From contig NC_077224.1 in the NCBI RefSeq assembly GCF_024763615.1, forward strand, positions 71,124,712-71,188,711: a stretch of DNA of 64,000 nt, in the 5' to 3' direction. Positions within the stretch are counted from its first letter, which is position 1; every line of letters starts with the position of its first letter. Positions 11,285-21,709 of this stretch are shown here, piece by piece. The notes under the pieces are model-generated. The model was given only the letters and a program-made list of their open reading frames with translations, was not told where the DNA came from and ran no database searches. Source of the DNA: Phlebotomus papatasi. Lineage: Eukaryota > Arthropoda > Insecta > Diptera > Psychodidae. The position numbers were made by a program, and so were the translations under genes.

Positions 11285-11665
11285 CTACAATAGATTCTTA
11301 GACAATTCTCCCAAACGTAATCTTATTTTTATCACCTTTTTCTTACCTTTTATCACCTTTTAGTCACCAGTGCTAAAGCGTTGTGTAGCGGATCCTAGTG
11401 CGTGGCGCTCTTAATCGCTTTTAGTCCAGCTTTTTTGAAGAGAGTGTTTAAGCTGTGAAGTAAATGAAATACTACCAGTAGATCCATAAATTGTTTACAA
11501 AATTATCTTGTTCTCTAACCGAATTTCTTATGAAAGAATCACAGTTCTTATAAGTTAAAATTAGCTTATCACATGCCTAACCTGCCTCTACACAACCATC
11601 TCCCCCAATTTTGGTTTGCAATGTGACAAGTAAAAGAGCTTTTTCCCTCTTTTCATCAACATTAG

Positions 11666-11752
11666 AGCGAAACAAATCGAAGTTCCGCACATTTGCCACT
11701 CACTCAGGCCCTGCTGAATCTCAAGGAGCAACAGGAGAATGCCGAAAATGAG
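11666..11752 (+). CDS. dlg1: Candidate dlg1 cassette exon (29 codons)
   Basis: A pyrimidine-rich tract (CTTTTTCCCTCTTTTCATC) and ATTAG acceptor precede an open 87-base segment, SETNRSSAHLPLTQALLNLK followed by EQQENAENE, ended by GAG|GTAAGA, a strong donor. Both junctions are phase 0, so it could be included or skipped between the L27 exon (5799-5920) and the 40603 exon without changing frame. The composition is more balanced than the AT-rich intron around it, and no repeat copy exists in the window. I do not recognise the peptide in other Dlg proteins. A shorter version using the CACTCAG acceptor at 11707 is also possible. The call depends on splice signals and phase alone. Confidence 0.5.
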
Positions 11753-12128
11753 GTAAGATCTCACATTGCGTGCTAGAAATTCATTTTTAGCTATACCATG
11801 GAAAATTGCTATGTATTTAATCATGTAGAGCTGCCAAGAAGCTAGCTAGATGATTTTTAGATAAGAGAACAATTTAGAGATTCAAATACTCATAATAGAG
11901 TGGATTATTGAATCCTGGATTTTTTGTACAGAAATTTAGTTAAAAGATATCCATATGACTCGAACTACACACAACTTTAACTTCTAGATCTACAATATTT
12001 GTTTCCACGGAATTTATGCAGTGTAAATTGTTTATAAAGAAACAATTTATAAAATAATTCCATAGAAATCTGAGATAAATTATCGGGAAAACAATTTAGG
12101 AGAATTCTTTCCACAAGAAACATTTAAT

Positions 12129-12311
12129 TGTAGACTCCATTTCAATTCGAATTAAAACACTCAGAACAGCTTTTTACGTTTTTCTTTATTTCGTCCACTC
12201 TCTTTGGCGTCCAACTCAAGTCTGTCTGTCCTTCGTTGTTCGTCCGTCTTCGTCTGTTATAAGCCATCTCGCGGCAATTATCCTAAGTATCGTCCGTCCC
12301 GTCTGACCACA
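12129..12311 (-). repeat. 3' LTR of the gypsy-type element
   Basis: 183 bp, identical to 17143-17325. Between it and the Gag-Pol stop (12312-12474) are 163 non-coding bases that include the palindrome GGGATCGACCCGATCCC at about 12329-12345 where a polypurine tract would be expected. Confidence 0.95.
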
Positions 12312-12474
12312 ACTCGGCCGACCTAACTAGGGATCGACCCGATCCCAACGTCATTTTGTTTCGTCATGTCACCTATCGTCTACTTAACATCTAACATTTT
12401 TTCTCTTTATTTCTTTTCTTCAAAAAGTCCAGTGAACATCTAATCTAATATAAAAATACTATAACTATCAAAAT

Positions 12475-15400
12475 TCACACTTCATTCTCATCAGTGGCGT
12501 GATCCGCCCAACTCCTGCCCTGTATACAGTCTGGGGATCTCCATAGTCTCACATTTTTTGATTCAATAACTCCGTTATAAGGAATTTGTGTAACTTGACA
12601 GTTTTCAACATCTCTTACTACATATCGGTCATGAGGCAAAACTTTGTCCACCACGTAGGGACCCTTGAATTTAGGAATAAGTTTCTTGTTTGTACCTGCC
12701 GTAGTATCAACATTTCGTAGCAAAACAAAATCGCCCTCTTTATAAACCAACGGATTCTTGTGGATCTTCTCGAACTGCCTCAGATTTTGCTTCTGTACTT
12801 GTTCTATTTTCTTCGACGCGGATTCTCTCAGAGCACTCAAATCTCGTAGCTCATTATTTAACTCTTTAGCATCCAAATGCTCAGTCAAATGATCTACCTC
12901 TTCTCCCCTCTGTTCCACACCAAAAAGAACCTTGCTTGGGGTGGTTCCAATTGAACGATGAAAAGAATTGTTAATAGAAAATTCGACTTTGCTCAACTGG
13001 CGCACCCAGTCTGCATGTTGAAGAGGTTCGCTAAGTTTCCCTAACATCGGAGTAATAACCCGATTAACACGCTCTACCTGCCCGTTTGCTTGTGGGGACG
13101 CTGTTGCCACTTCTACATGGGCAATATTCCGTTCGGCAAGGAAAGACTTAAATTCATTCGAGCGGAAACAACTCCCTTGGTCTGATATGATTCGCACTGG
13201 TCGACTATAATAGTCAAAGAATTTTTTCAACGCGCAGCACACTTCCTTCGTGCTTGTTGACGAGACAGCATAAATTCGCGTAAATTTCGTAAATCCGTCA
13301 ACCACTACTAAAATATGCTTCCTTTTTGATACTAGCGAAGGCAACGGCCCGAGATGATCGATATGCAGAGTATGAAAAGGCACTGGGTGTTTTGGAATAT
13401 TATACAAGGACTGCATATTGCTTCGCGCGGGAGTAGAGTAAAAGAGGCACTTCACACAATTTTTCACATAACTGTCAATTTTCTCTTTCATCCCCGGAAA
13501 CCAATAGTGAGTGCGCAATTTCTCATAGGTCTTTTGCGAGCCAAAATGTCCGATTTTCTCATGAATTTGTCGAATCAGATTCACTTCCATTTCTCCCGGT
13601 ACGTAAAAGAATAACTTCCCTCTTTGATCGCGTCTATAAACCAAACCGTCTTTCAAAGCAAACATTTTATTATCTTCCTTCTCCAACTTGACCCTCAAAT
13701 CTCTAATCATCTTATCCCTACTCTGAGTCGCACTCAGTTGAAAATCTATATCATCACAGTCAACGGCCGCTATTGGATAACATCTACTCAAAGCATCAAC
13801 ATGATGCATCCTTGTCCCACTTCGGTGGACTATTTTATAATCAAAGTTTTCCAATTCAAGCGCCCATCGTTGAATACGTGGGCTATCTGATCGGTGATTC
13901 AACGTCATCGCAAGTGAGCTACAATCTGTAACAATCACAAAAGGTATCCCTTTTAAATAAACTCGAAAACGACTCAAGGCATAAATTATTGCCAAAGTTT
14001 CCAACTCATACGAATGGTACTTTGATTCTGCTTTAGACGTACTTTTTGAGAAGTACGCTACTGGATGTAATTTCTGATCATTTTGTCGCTGAAGCAACAC
14101 AGCTCCAAATCCCAACGAACTCGCATCAGTATGTAGTTCTGTCTCTCTCTTTGGATCGTAAATGGCCAAAACTGGCGAAGAAATCAAACGTCTCTTTAAC
14201 CCCTCATAAGCCTCTGCACAAGAATCATCAAAATCAAATCGCGCATCTTTTTTAAGAAGAGACAGCAAGGGACGAGCAATAGTTGAAAATCCTGGAACAA
14301 ATCTCCGGAAATAAGCACAAAGTCCCACGAAAGAATGGACTTCCTTCACATTCTGTGGCGTTGGATAGTTTTGGATAGCTCTCAGATGGTCCTCGCTAGG
14401 ACGAATTCCCTCTGAAGATGCCTGGTATCCCAAATATTCGATCGATGAATACCCCAATTTGCACTTTCCCATTTGAATAATCAACCCATTCTCTGCCAAA
14501 CAGGAGAGTACTTGCTCTAGCGTTTTCAAATGCTCATCGAAATTAGCGCTCGCTAATAGAATGTCATCCATATACACCACTATTTGCCCTCCTTCAATGA
14601 ACTTCCGCAAAACTCTTGTAATAAATCTCTGAAATACACTGGGGGCATTCTTGAGCCCAAATGGCATTCGCAAGTACTCATATTGGCCCTCTGGTGTTAC
14701 GAATGCAGTATACTGTATGGAATCTTCAGCCATCTTCACGTGATGGAAACCGCTCTTCAAATCAATCAGACTGAAAACACTCTTGCCTCTCAAATGCTCT
14801 AGGCAATCTTCAATTAGCGGAAGTGGATAGTTATCCCTAACCGTGAGATTATTCAGTGAGCGATAATCGACACACATTCGTGTATCTCCACTCTTCTTGT
14901 CTACAAGAACGATTGGTGAAGCATAAGGAGAATCACTTGGCCTAACTATTTCTTGCTCACACAGATTGTTGACAATTTCGCGAACTTTTTCCCTATCAGA
15001 ATAGGCCAGTCTACGTGGGCGAAAATAAAAAGGGACATCACTTGTCAATCGAATTTTCATTTCAAAATTATCAGATTTTCTCTCTTCACAAAATTTGTCA
15101 TGATAATGCTCTTGGACAAGTACTCTCAATTTATCTTGACATTCTTCAGACAAATCTGGACAAATGCTCACATCAACCAAAGCTCCAATAAAATCGTCTT
15201 GCTTTGTGAAACTATTTGCTTCAGAATATTCAATAATAAATGCCAGCAAGGTTTCATCATCCCCAAATACATCTTCTACGTCACTAATTTCTACAGTTTC
15301 ACTCCCTTCATTATGCTCAAATTCCTGAACCTCTTCAAGAGAAACTACTTCCTTTATTTCACTCAGTTTATTCTCTCTCTCGCTCTCAAATAACTGATCT

Positions 15401-17154
15401 TTCTCTTGCCTCCCACTGAAATTGCTTTCCCTCTTCCCCTCATTTAAAATAGTTTGGTCCTCAACTTTACTCAGATCTGAAATTTTAACTTCACTCTTCA
15501 ATTCATCAAGCAAATTCTTTGCAGTTTCAAAACCAACACCATCCGCTGGTTCATAATTGGACAAAGTACACATGGTCAAATTCTTTTCTTTTGAGAAATT
15601 TTCAGGCTTCTTGGGTACAAACTCACTATTCATAAATGTCAATTGGATTCCCAGTAGTTTCAAAGCATCTCTGCCCAACAAAATCTCAAATGGGGACACT
15701 TTGTCAGGGACAATAATTAATTCAATGGATTTGCAAACTTTTAGCAGTTGCACTGAGCAAATAATTTTTCCAAAGCTTTCAATTTTAACCCCACTTAGTC
15801 CCCGATAAGGTAAAATTGTGCACTCACGTTGAGGCAGAAGCATCTCTGGCACTTTTGACCTTTGAATTAAACTAATTGGACTGCCCGTATCCAACAGAGA
15901 AGAGAGACTGATAGTGATCCCCAAACCAGAACCAGGATTGAACGTCACACTTACCGGCTGATGAGAAAGAAGTGGCTTAGTCTCGTCACCCTCTTGAAAA
16001 TTCCCATTTTCCCCATCGTCAACTGCTGCTGTAGTCTTCGGCTTCCTGTACAGTGGGCAATCCGGATCACGTTCACGTCTAGGCTTTGGACATCTCCAGG
16101 AAACGTGGTCAGGCTCAGAGCAATTATAACAACGGGGTTTATTTCCACTCTTAGCAGCAACATCGGAAGCCAAAGAGGCTTTGGATGTGTCCCCACTCGA
16201 AGAAGGATTCTTCAAAATGTTTCTCTCATAGCGACGCATTGCCAACTTCAATTCGTCCAAAGTCCTGCAGCCTGCAATCATCGAGATATTTGATGATTGA
16301 TCCTGAAGTCCCTCGATGATAGCGCAAATGATATCCTCTTCCGGAATAGGGTATCCGGAAACCATGGCTTGAATGGCCAAAACGTACTCTTGACAGGTTT
16401 CATCTTGCTTCTTTATCCTCTGCTTGAGTTTTTTCAGCACCTCTCTCACAGTCTCATGCTGTCCAAATTCTTTGACGAGGGCTGTTTTCAAATCTCTCCA
16501 CTCTCTGAAGCGTTGAGTACGAGTGAGGATTTTTGCTGGGCCAGAATCAATAAGACGCCGGGCAAAAACCAAACGGGATTTTGGTGGCACTTCGAAGTCG
16601 TCACACACTAATTCAAAATCCTCAATCCACTGCTGGATCTTGTATCCATCATCTCCAGAAAAATGCTCCACTGCATTCTCAATGTCTTTGAATGAGCATT
16701 TTAGCTGATTTTCACTCTTTGAGACACTCAAGGCGCGCAATAATCCACCCAAAATTGCAATGACATTAACGTTGTCACGGAAAGGGACGCCATTTTCGAG
16801 GTGATTAACACTGACGCTCGATTCAGCATAATTTTCCACCGAATTTTGGGGCTTCGCTTGCATTGTTCCCTCATAATTGGACGCACTCTCAACACCTGAA
16901 TCAGTGTCGGCTCTTTGATTGATATTTGGTAAGTTTTCAGGGGAGTCTCCAACAGAAAAGCCCTTGGCGTCTTTTCTGCATTTTCCCGCCATCGGCAAGC
17001 CCACGACGACTCTCTTGAAAATTTTTCGAATCTGCATCATCGATGCTGTGGGCGGAACTTCTTCCCCCATTTCACTCAGGATTTCACTCACTTCACTCAT
17101 TTTTTCCAGGCTGGGAGCCAAGCTCAACCCCACACCTGAAGTTGTAGACTCCAT
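12475..17154 (-). CDS. Gag-Pol polyprotein of Ty3/gypsy retrotransposon
   Basis: One 1559-residue frame. A Gag capsid-like region spans about 165-310 and a single CCHC zinc knuckle (CYNCSEPDHVSWRC) residues 342-355. The aspartic protease has LLDTGS at 421-426 and ILLGRD about 70 residues later. An acidic linker (about 510-690) leads to reverse transcriptase, with SLIDLKSGFH, MPFGLKNAPS and the catalytic YMDD at 861-864. RNase H follows (HTDAS with D1010, E1050, D1077, D1120). Integrase has an HHCC finger (H1198, H1203, C1233, C1236) and D1266, D1325, E1361 with the usual D-35-E spacing, then a C-terminal domain including KFKGPYVV. It copies element RNA to DNA and inserts it in the host genome. 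Every catalytic residue I looked for is present and no stop or frameshift occurs. Gag and Pol share one frame, so no frameshift signal is required. The ATG lies in the 5' LTR. Confidence 0.96.
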   Translation of the reverse strand: MESTTSGVGLSLAPSLEKMSEVSEILSEMGEEVPPTASMMQIRKIFKRVVVGLPMAGKCRKDAKGFSVGDSPENLPNINQRADTDSGVESASNYEGTMQAKPQNSVENYAESSVSVNHLENGVPFRDNVNVIAILGGLLRALSVSKSENQLKCSFKDIENAVEHFSGDDGYKIQQWIEDFELVCDDFEVPPKSRLVFARRLIDSGPAKILTRTQRFREWRDLKTALVKEFGQHETVREVLKKLKQRIKKQDETCQEYVLAIQAMVSGYPIPEEDIICAIIEGLQDQSSNISMIAGCRTLDELKLAMRRYERNILKNPSSSGDTSKASLASDVAAKSGNKPRCYNCSEPDHVSWRCPKPRRERDPDCPLYRKPKTTAAVDDGENGNFQEGDETKPLLSHQPVSVTFNPGSGLGITISLSSLLDTGSPISLIQRSKVPEMLLPQRECTILPYRGLSGVKIESFGKIICSVQLLKVCKSIELIIVPDKVSPFEILLGRDALKLLGIQLTFMNSEFVPKKPENFSKEKNLTMCTLSNYEPADGVGFETAKNLLDELKSEVKISDLSKVEDQTILNEGKRESNFSGRQEKDQLFESERENKLSEIKEVVSLEEVQEFEHNEGSETVEISDVEDVFGDDETLLAFIIEYSEANSFTKQDDFIGALVDVSICPDLSEECQDKLRVLVQEHYHDKFCEERKSDNFEMKIRLTSDVPFYFRPRRLAYSDREKVREIVNNLCEQEIVRPSDSPYASPIVLVDKKSGDTRMCVDYRSLNNLTVRDNYPLPLIEDCLEHLRGKSVFSLIDLKSGFHHVKMAEDSIQYTAFVTPEGQYEYLRMPFGLKNAPSVFQRFITRVLRKFIEGGQIVVYMDDILLASANFDEHLKTLEQVLSCLAENGLIIQMGKCKLGYSSIEYLGYQASSEGIRPSEDHLRAIQNYPTPQNVKEVHSFVGLCAYFRRFVPGFSTIARPLLSLLKKDARFDFDDSCAEAYEGLKRRLISSPVLAIYDPKRETELHTDASSLGFGAVLLQRQNDQKLHPVAYFSKSTSKAESKYHSYELETLAIIYALSRFRVYLKGIPFVIVTDCSSLAMTLNHRSDSPRIQRWALELENFDYKIVHRSGTRMHHVDALSRCYPIAAVDCDDIDFQLSATQSRDKMIRDLRVKLEKEDNKMFALKDGLVYRRDQRGKLFFYVPGEMEVNLIRQIHEKIGHFGSQKTYEKLRTHYWFPGMKEKIDSYVKNCVKCLFYSTPARSNMQSLYNIPKHPVPFHTLHIDHLGPLPSLVSKRKHILVVVDGFTKFTRIYAVSSTSTKEVCCALKKFFDYYSRPVRIISDQGSCFRSNEFKSFLAERNIAHVEVATASPQANGQVERVNRVITPMLGKLSEPLQHADWVRQLSKVEFSINNSFHRSIGTTPSKVLFGVEQRGEEVDHLTEHLDAKELNNELRDLSALRESASKKIEQVQKQNLRQFEKIHKNPLVYKEGDFVLLRNVDTTAGTNKKLIPKFKGPYVVDKVLPHDRYVVRDVENCQVTQIPYNGVIESKNVRLWRSPDCIQGRSWADHATDENEV

Positions 17155-17325
17155 TTCAATTCGAATTAAAACACTCAGAACAGCTTTTTACGTTTTTCTT
17201 TATTTCGTCCACTCTCTTTGGCGTCCAACTCAAGTCTGTCTGTCCTTCGTTGTTCGTCCGTCTTCGTCTGTTATAAGCCATCTCGCGGCAATTATCCTAA
17301 GTATCGTCCGTCCCGTCTGACCACA
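17143..17325 (-). repeat. 5' LTR of the gypsy-type element
   Basis: In element sense it reads TGTGGTCAGACGG...GGAGTCTACA, with 5-bp TGT.../...ACA-type ends. It contains the Gag start codon 12 bases before its 3' end, so the first four Gag codons are LTR sequence. Identical to the left copy. Confidence 0.95.
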
Positions 17326-18345
17326 TAATAAAAATGTTTCCAAAGAATTTATTCAAGGTTTATTTCTCTACAATTCACTTATCATATTTGTTTCGGTTAT
17401 AAAGCAGTATAACGATTGTATTTTATGTGATTACTGGACTATCTTTGACCTACACTACGCCGTAAGGGTTCTAGCGACAGTCTTGCCTGTGGAACTTATT
17501 CAAAAATTGTCGTGATATTACTTATTTTTAAGGAAATAACGTCTAGTCGTACCAAATGTCTCACATTACCCCCACATCATTTGAATATATAAATGGGGAT
17601 CTTGTTTGTCAATATCATTCCCTCTGTATCGTGTGGTTGTGCTACTGTGGAAAACCAGTTCCTATAGGTGGGATAACTCTGGTTAAAATGGTACTGATCG
17701 TTGATAAGAAGTTCTGATCCTGTTCATTATTCGTTTCCACATACACCTACAAACATTAGAGTAGTTCTCGTACCAATATACAACGGAGCTATGGAACAAG
17801 TTCCACAGTCGAGACACTGACTTCATAACTTAGAAGATGTGCAGCAGTTCTAATCGAATTATTCTGAAAGATTGCTCAATTACAGAGAAGATTCCAGTAA
17901 ATTATCATAACTAACTCAATGCTTGGGGATCGATATTGTTGGAAAACATGATCGATATTTTTGGAAAACGTAAGAACTCAGAAGAAGATGAGGGTTAGTG
18001 ATGATCGGATAGTCCTATCGCGAACGATTTTGACGTGTATCTGTTTAAAGAGTTACCGAGGTTGGCGAGGAACATCAATCACTCAGGCAAAGCACATCGG
18101 CTTATTCCAGAGCTTTCGGTTCAATCTCCAAGCCTTGATCAGTTGCTGGAAAAAATCCTACTGAGATATAGGTATTAATTATACGTCGCCGTCGGTTGTT
18201 TGTTCCATTTTGCCACGTTTCTTGATAATCCAAGACTCACACAGTCATTTTTGTTGCAAAAAGTGTCTCGACTGTGAAACTTGTTAAATCCTTGATACCC
18301 AAACGTTCACATGTAGCACAGAAGTATACTAAAATTCTTTACTTT

Positions 18346-18597
18346 CACTGAGAGAAATCCAAAAAAGTTGAAATAACATTACGGAAATGGTTATTGTACC
18401 CTGTAGTATTGATCTAAAATCAGTGTAAATATTACCCTTTTTAGGTGTATTGAGGGTTAAAGTTACTCTTTTTCATGTTAATTTTACCCTTAAAAAGGTG
18501 TAAAATTAACATTAAAAAATGTTGATATATTTTTACACCTAAAAAGTGTTAAAGTTATATGGAAAAAAGTTAATCGCACCCTCTTTTTTTCTCAGTG
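18346..18597 (-). mobile_element. CACTGAGA MITE, copy 1
   Basis: One of four about 253-bp copies (also 18760-19012, 36250-36503, 54736-54988). Ends CACTGAGAGAAATCC and TTTTTTCTCAGTG. The interior is an imperfect palindrome around TTACACCTTTTTAAGGGT with repeated AACATTTTT(C/A)AATGTTAA. This copy is inverted relative to the next. Confidence 0.88.
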
Positions 18598-18759
18598 TTG
18601 AAACCCCCTTATTGAAAATTCTCAATTACTATTCCAGTTATTCAATTTTATATAAAAAATCGGTTTAGCATATTATTCTTACTCAGCGATAACAAACAAG
18701 TGAAATGCGTTAAATCTCGGCAAGTTCAGTTATCGAAGTCCCTATAATCAGTATAAGTA

Positions 18760-19012
18760 CACTGAGAAAAAACGGGGGTGCGATTAACTTTTTTTACCTC
18801 ATACTTTAACACTTTTTAGGTGTAAAAATATATCAACATTTTTCAATGTTAATTTTACACCTTTTTAAGGGTGAAATTAACATGAAAAAGGGTTAATTTA
18901 ACCCCTAATACACTTAAAAAGCATAATATTTACACTGATTTCGGATCAGTACTCTAGGGTAAAATAAACATTTCTACAATGTTATTTTAACTTTTTAGGA
19001 TTTCTCTCAGTG
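18760..19012 (+). mobile_element. CACTGAGA MITE, copy 2
   Basis: Ends CACTGAGAAAAAACGGG and ATTTCTCTCAGTG, flanked by TA (18758-18759 and 19013-19014), which points to a Tc1/mariner-type mobiliser. Head-to-head with copy 1, 162 bp away. Confidence 0.88.
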
Positions 19013-19620
19013 TATATTAACTGTTTTATAATCTCTTTTCAAACCTCCGATTAACCCCTCTAGTTCTTTGTTTTTGATTGAATGGGCTTAATCGGTTCCA
19101 TACCACAATATAAGTATTAGTGAAGCATTTCGACTGTGGAACTTATTTAAATACTTGAACCTTTTGGTCAAGGATAGGCTAACAATTGATTGATTTATTC
19201 AAATATAAATTATCTACATCCACACCATAGATAGCCTAAGTCCAAACAAGAACATCTATGTGAAAAGTAATAATTACCGTAAGTGCAAGTGACTTTGTCC
19301 TTTGCGGGTGACTTTGACACCCTCCTGATCGTAAGCTTTTCTTTAATTCTAACGTTTAAGAACAGTTCTCACCGATCAGACATGGGAGATCGGTTCGGTA
19401 AACACTATTCTTAAGTTCTAGAAGTAACCAATTTATTTCCACATTATGTTCCACAGTGCATTTCTATGCAAAAAATTATTAAAATTTGTAGAATTATAGT
19501 TTTTTACTAATCTTAAAACTGGATGTCATTTAATAAATAAGTTCCACATTCAAGACACTTCCGTTGGAACTTAGACTATAGTGTGGATATTATTGAAAAT
19601 CACCTAATGGATAATCCACA

Positions 19621-20678
19621 TCTTACATCAGAACTGCCTGTTCTATGGGAGTACTTGTTCTTTATCCTTTTTATAATACTCTACACCCATTTAGCTCTGC
19701 ATTTTCGTACATTTTCGCGTCCACTGCTAAATATTACAACGTGAAATATCAATTTGGTGTGTCGGAAGCAATGGTAAAAATTAGGCTTTTATTGTTGAAA
19801 ATTGACAGGTTGATTAATTAGGGCGTAATTTATAAGCAAATGTGAGTGAGAGGAAGTGCTATTGCTAATTGATATTTCTACTCAAGAGACTATATTAGAA
19901 TAATTGAATAACTAAACTTGTTTCTTTTGGTGGTGAGTGGGTGGTAATTTTAATAATTTGTCACGAGAGGCTGACTTCTATAGAGAGATTGTCGCGAAGG
20001 GGCAGAAGGGGGGTAGAAGGGGGGTAGAAGGGAATGCCAGCATATTATTTGATAGAAATCGCGTATCATAAAAGGGGTGGAAGAGATAAACACACTTTCA
20101 CAAGGATTTAACCTAGATAATATTGAATTTTGAGGGAGGGCGAGTTGGGCGGTAAAATGGGTCAATTCACATCGAAGGGAGTTTCCTCTCTGCTGTTGCT
20201 TCCTCCTCGCGCTCAATATCCCAGTGACAGATTCTCGCATTAGCATTTTCCCAGTAGGGAGGATCATTGAATTTTTGGGAGCATGGGTAGTGTCAGTCGG
20301 GTAATTGACAAAATAGACACAGACACACACAAACACACAATTCATAATAGCACGGTGCTGCCTTTCTTCCCAACAAATTTATCCTCAGGGATTTTGGAGA
20401 TTAATTAAATTCATGGCGAAGTTTTTTTAATGAGCACACAATGTTGAGTACATTTCTAAACTGGACTACCCATTACATTATTGCTTCACGTGCTTCATAA
20501 AAGACCACTAATTTACCGCTCGATTGAAATATTATAATGAGTAAATTGGATTTTCCCTGAAGATTTCTAAAATTAGACAGGTATTCATGAAGATTTTACT
20601 TCATTTCACTGCGAGAAATTTAAAAAGGAAAAGAATTCTTTCAAATTACTCTTCGATATTTTTATTTTTTTACCTGTG
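19621..20678. other. dlg1: dlg1 intron, no gene seen
   Basis: Contains a G-rich stretch (about 19990-20035, AGGGGGGTAG repeated) and a short CA-rich run near 20320-20335. The longest minus-strand frame (19950-20345) begins inside that CA run and lacks any domain, so I do not call it. Confidence 0.5.
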
Positions 20679-21298
20679 CACTTGATAAAAATAAAAGGAT
20701 CAAATTGATCCTTTTGCAGGGGATAGTTCAAATTAACATGTTCTATTATGATAAATGTGGGGGCCTCAGTGGATCAGTGGATAGAGCAGTGGCTCTGTGA
20801 CTGTGAGGTCGAGGGTTCGAGACTAGGCAGCTGCAGATTTTTCAGCTGCTGTAATAGTCTCGAATTCGTCCAGTGAATGAATGGAAAAGTAATGCCAAGA
20901 CATTGACAATGAACCGCCTAAAAAGAGAGGTTGGTATAGGAAATAAGTTTCGACATGCAGAGTTCAGTCGAATACAAATACTCATTCACTGCCCAGATCC
21001 ACAAACCAAGGTTGGTTTACCGTGATATAAAGCGGTACTGTGTGTATCAGAACGCACACAGAGCACTGTGATATGGAGCAGGTTTACTCGCCTTGGGGGT
21101 TAAGATAGAAAAGGAGAATGGGGAGTGCATAATGGGCCCAAATAAGTGGCCTGGGTGCAGCGGTTCCGCAAGGAATATAACCGACCCATAGACAAATCTT
21201 AATCTTAATGATAAATGTGCATTCAGAGTTCGAAATTTCATCCATCCTTTTAAAAGGATCAAATTTGGATCAATTTGATCCTTTTATTTTTACCAGTT
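20679..21298. mobile_element. CACTGGTAAAA-type MITE, copy 1, split by a SINE
   Basis: The outer parts (20679-20747 and 21220-21298) together match the uninterrupted 178-bp copy at 38839-39016, with GGATCAAATTTGGATCAATT and its inverse in each arm. The SINE 20760-21207 sits between two copies of ATGATAAATGTG. Confidence 0.82.
20760..21207 (+). mobile_element. tRNA-derived SINE inserted in a MITE
   Basis: The 5' part is tRNA-like: box A about 20778-20792 (TGGATAGAGCAGTGG) and box B about 20814-20824 (GGTTCGAGACT), spaced as in a tRNA. The 3' end is a short (ATCTTA) tail. A 12-bp target duplication ATGATAAATGTG (20748-20759 and 21208-21219) flanks it, and the 38839 MITE copy shows the site before insertion. 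It is not a functional tRNA gene: no cloverleaf closes. Confidence 0.85.
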
Positions 21299-21709
21299 TA
21301 ACGAATACCGTTCGATTTGTCGACCTAAAAGTAGTGAAAAGTGAATTTAAAATTGATTATAGCTTGACTTCTAATTTTTAGAATTCAATTCTGAATGGTG
21401 ATTTGGAAAGGTCTTGATAAATTCTATAACACTTTAGAACAACCCGACTTCATACGGCCACCACTAGGTGCGCTGAAATCGAACATCGATTTTTCAAAAC
21501 TCGATGTCGAATATTTGGAGATCCTTATTTTTGATTTTGATTTAACTTAAGTATTTTACAGCAAATGTCTATTTCTTTTCAACTATGGATTGCACTTTGC
21601 CAACTTTGCCCTAACCCTGACTCGACTGAAACTAGGGTAAGACGAGATTATTTGGAATTATGCCTAATTTGGATCTTTGTAATTTCCTAACAGTTTTAGA
21701 AGGCTAAAG

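Larger units (their letters stand above)
12129..17325 (-). mobile_element. Complete Ty3/gypsy LTR retrotransposon
   Basis: A 5197-bp element on the minus strand, flanked by the 4-bp target duplication TAAT (12125-12128 and 17326-17329). Its two 183-bp LTRs look identical base for base, and a single uninterrupted Gag-Pol frame fills the interior, so the insertion is recent and the element may be competent. No envelope frame exists. The domain order PR-RT-RNase H-integrase places it in Ty3/gypsy (Metaviridae); the lineage within that group is not settled. No standard tRNA primer site starting TGG follows the 5' LTR, and no long purine run precedes the 3' LTR. Confidence 0.96.
17330..19620. repeat. 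Region with a dispersed ~30-bp motif in both orientations
   Basis: A motif close to GTCTCGACTGTGGAACTT followed by (A/G)TTCAAA occurs at about 17477-17508 (+), 17783-17815 (-), 18258-18290 (+), 19119-19150 (+) and 19536-19570 (-). Two MITEs of another family (18346-18597 and 18760-19012) interrupt the region. No coding frame is convincing. It may be a single large, degenerate transposon with subterminal repeats, but I cannot place its ends. A scrap at 19275-19322 resembles the end of the element at 58242-59818. Confidence 0.45.

Noticed and set aside
14953..15393. Plus-strand frames across the Gag-Pol region
   Set aside because: Antisense shadows of the intact minus-strand Gag-Pol frame.
19950..20345. 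131-codon minus-strand frame
   Set aside because: Begins in a CA-rich run and is rich in Pro/Ser/Leu without a domain; nothing links it to either gene.
20760..20835. Possible tRNA gene on the + strand
   Set aside because: Box A and B are present, but the acceptor and D arms do not pair and it is the head of a 448-bp SINE with target duplications.
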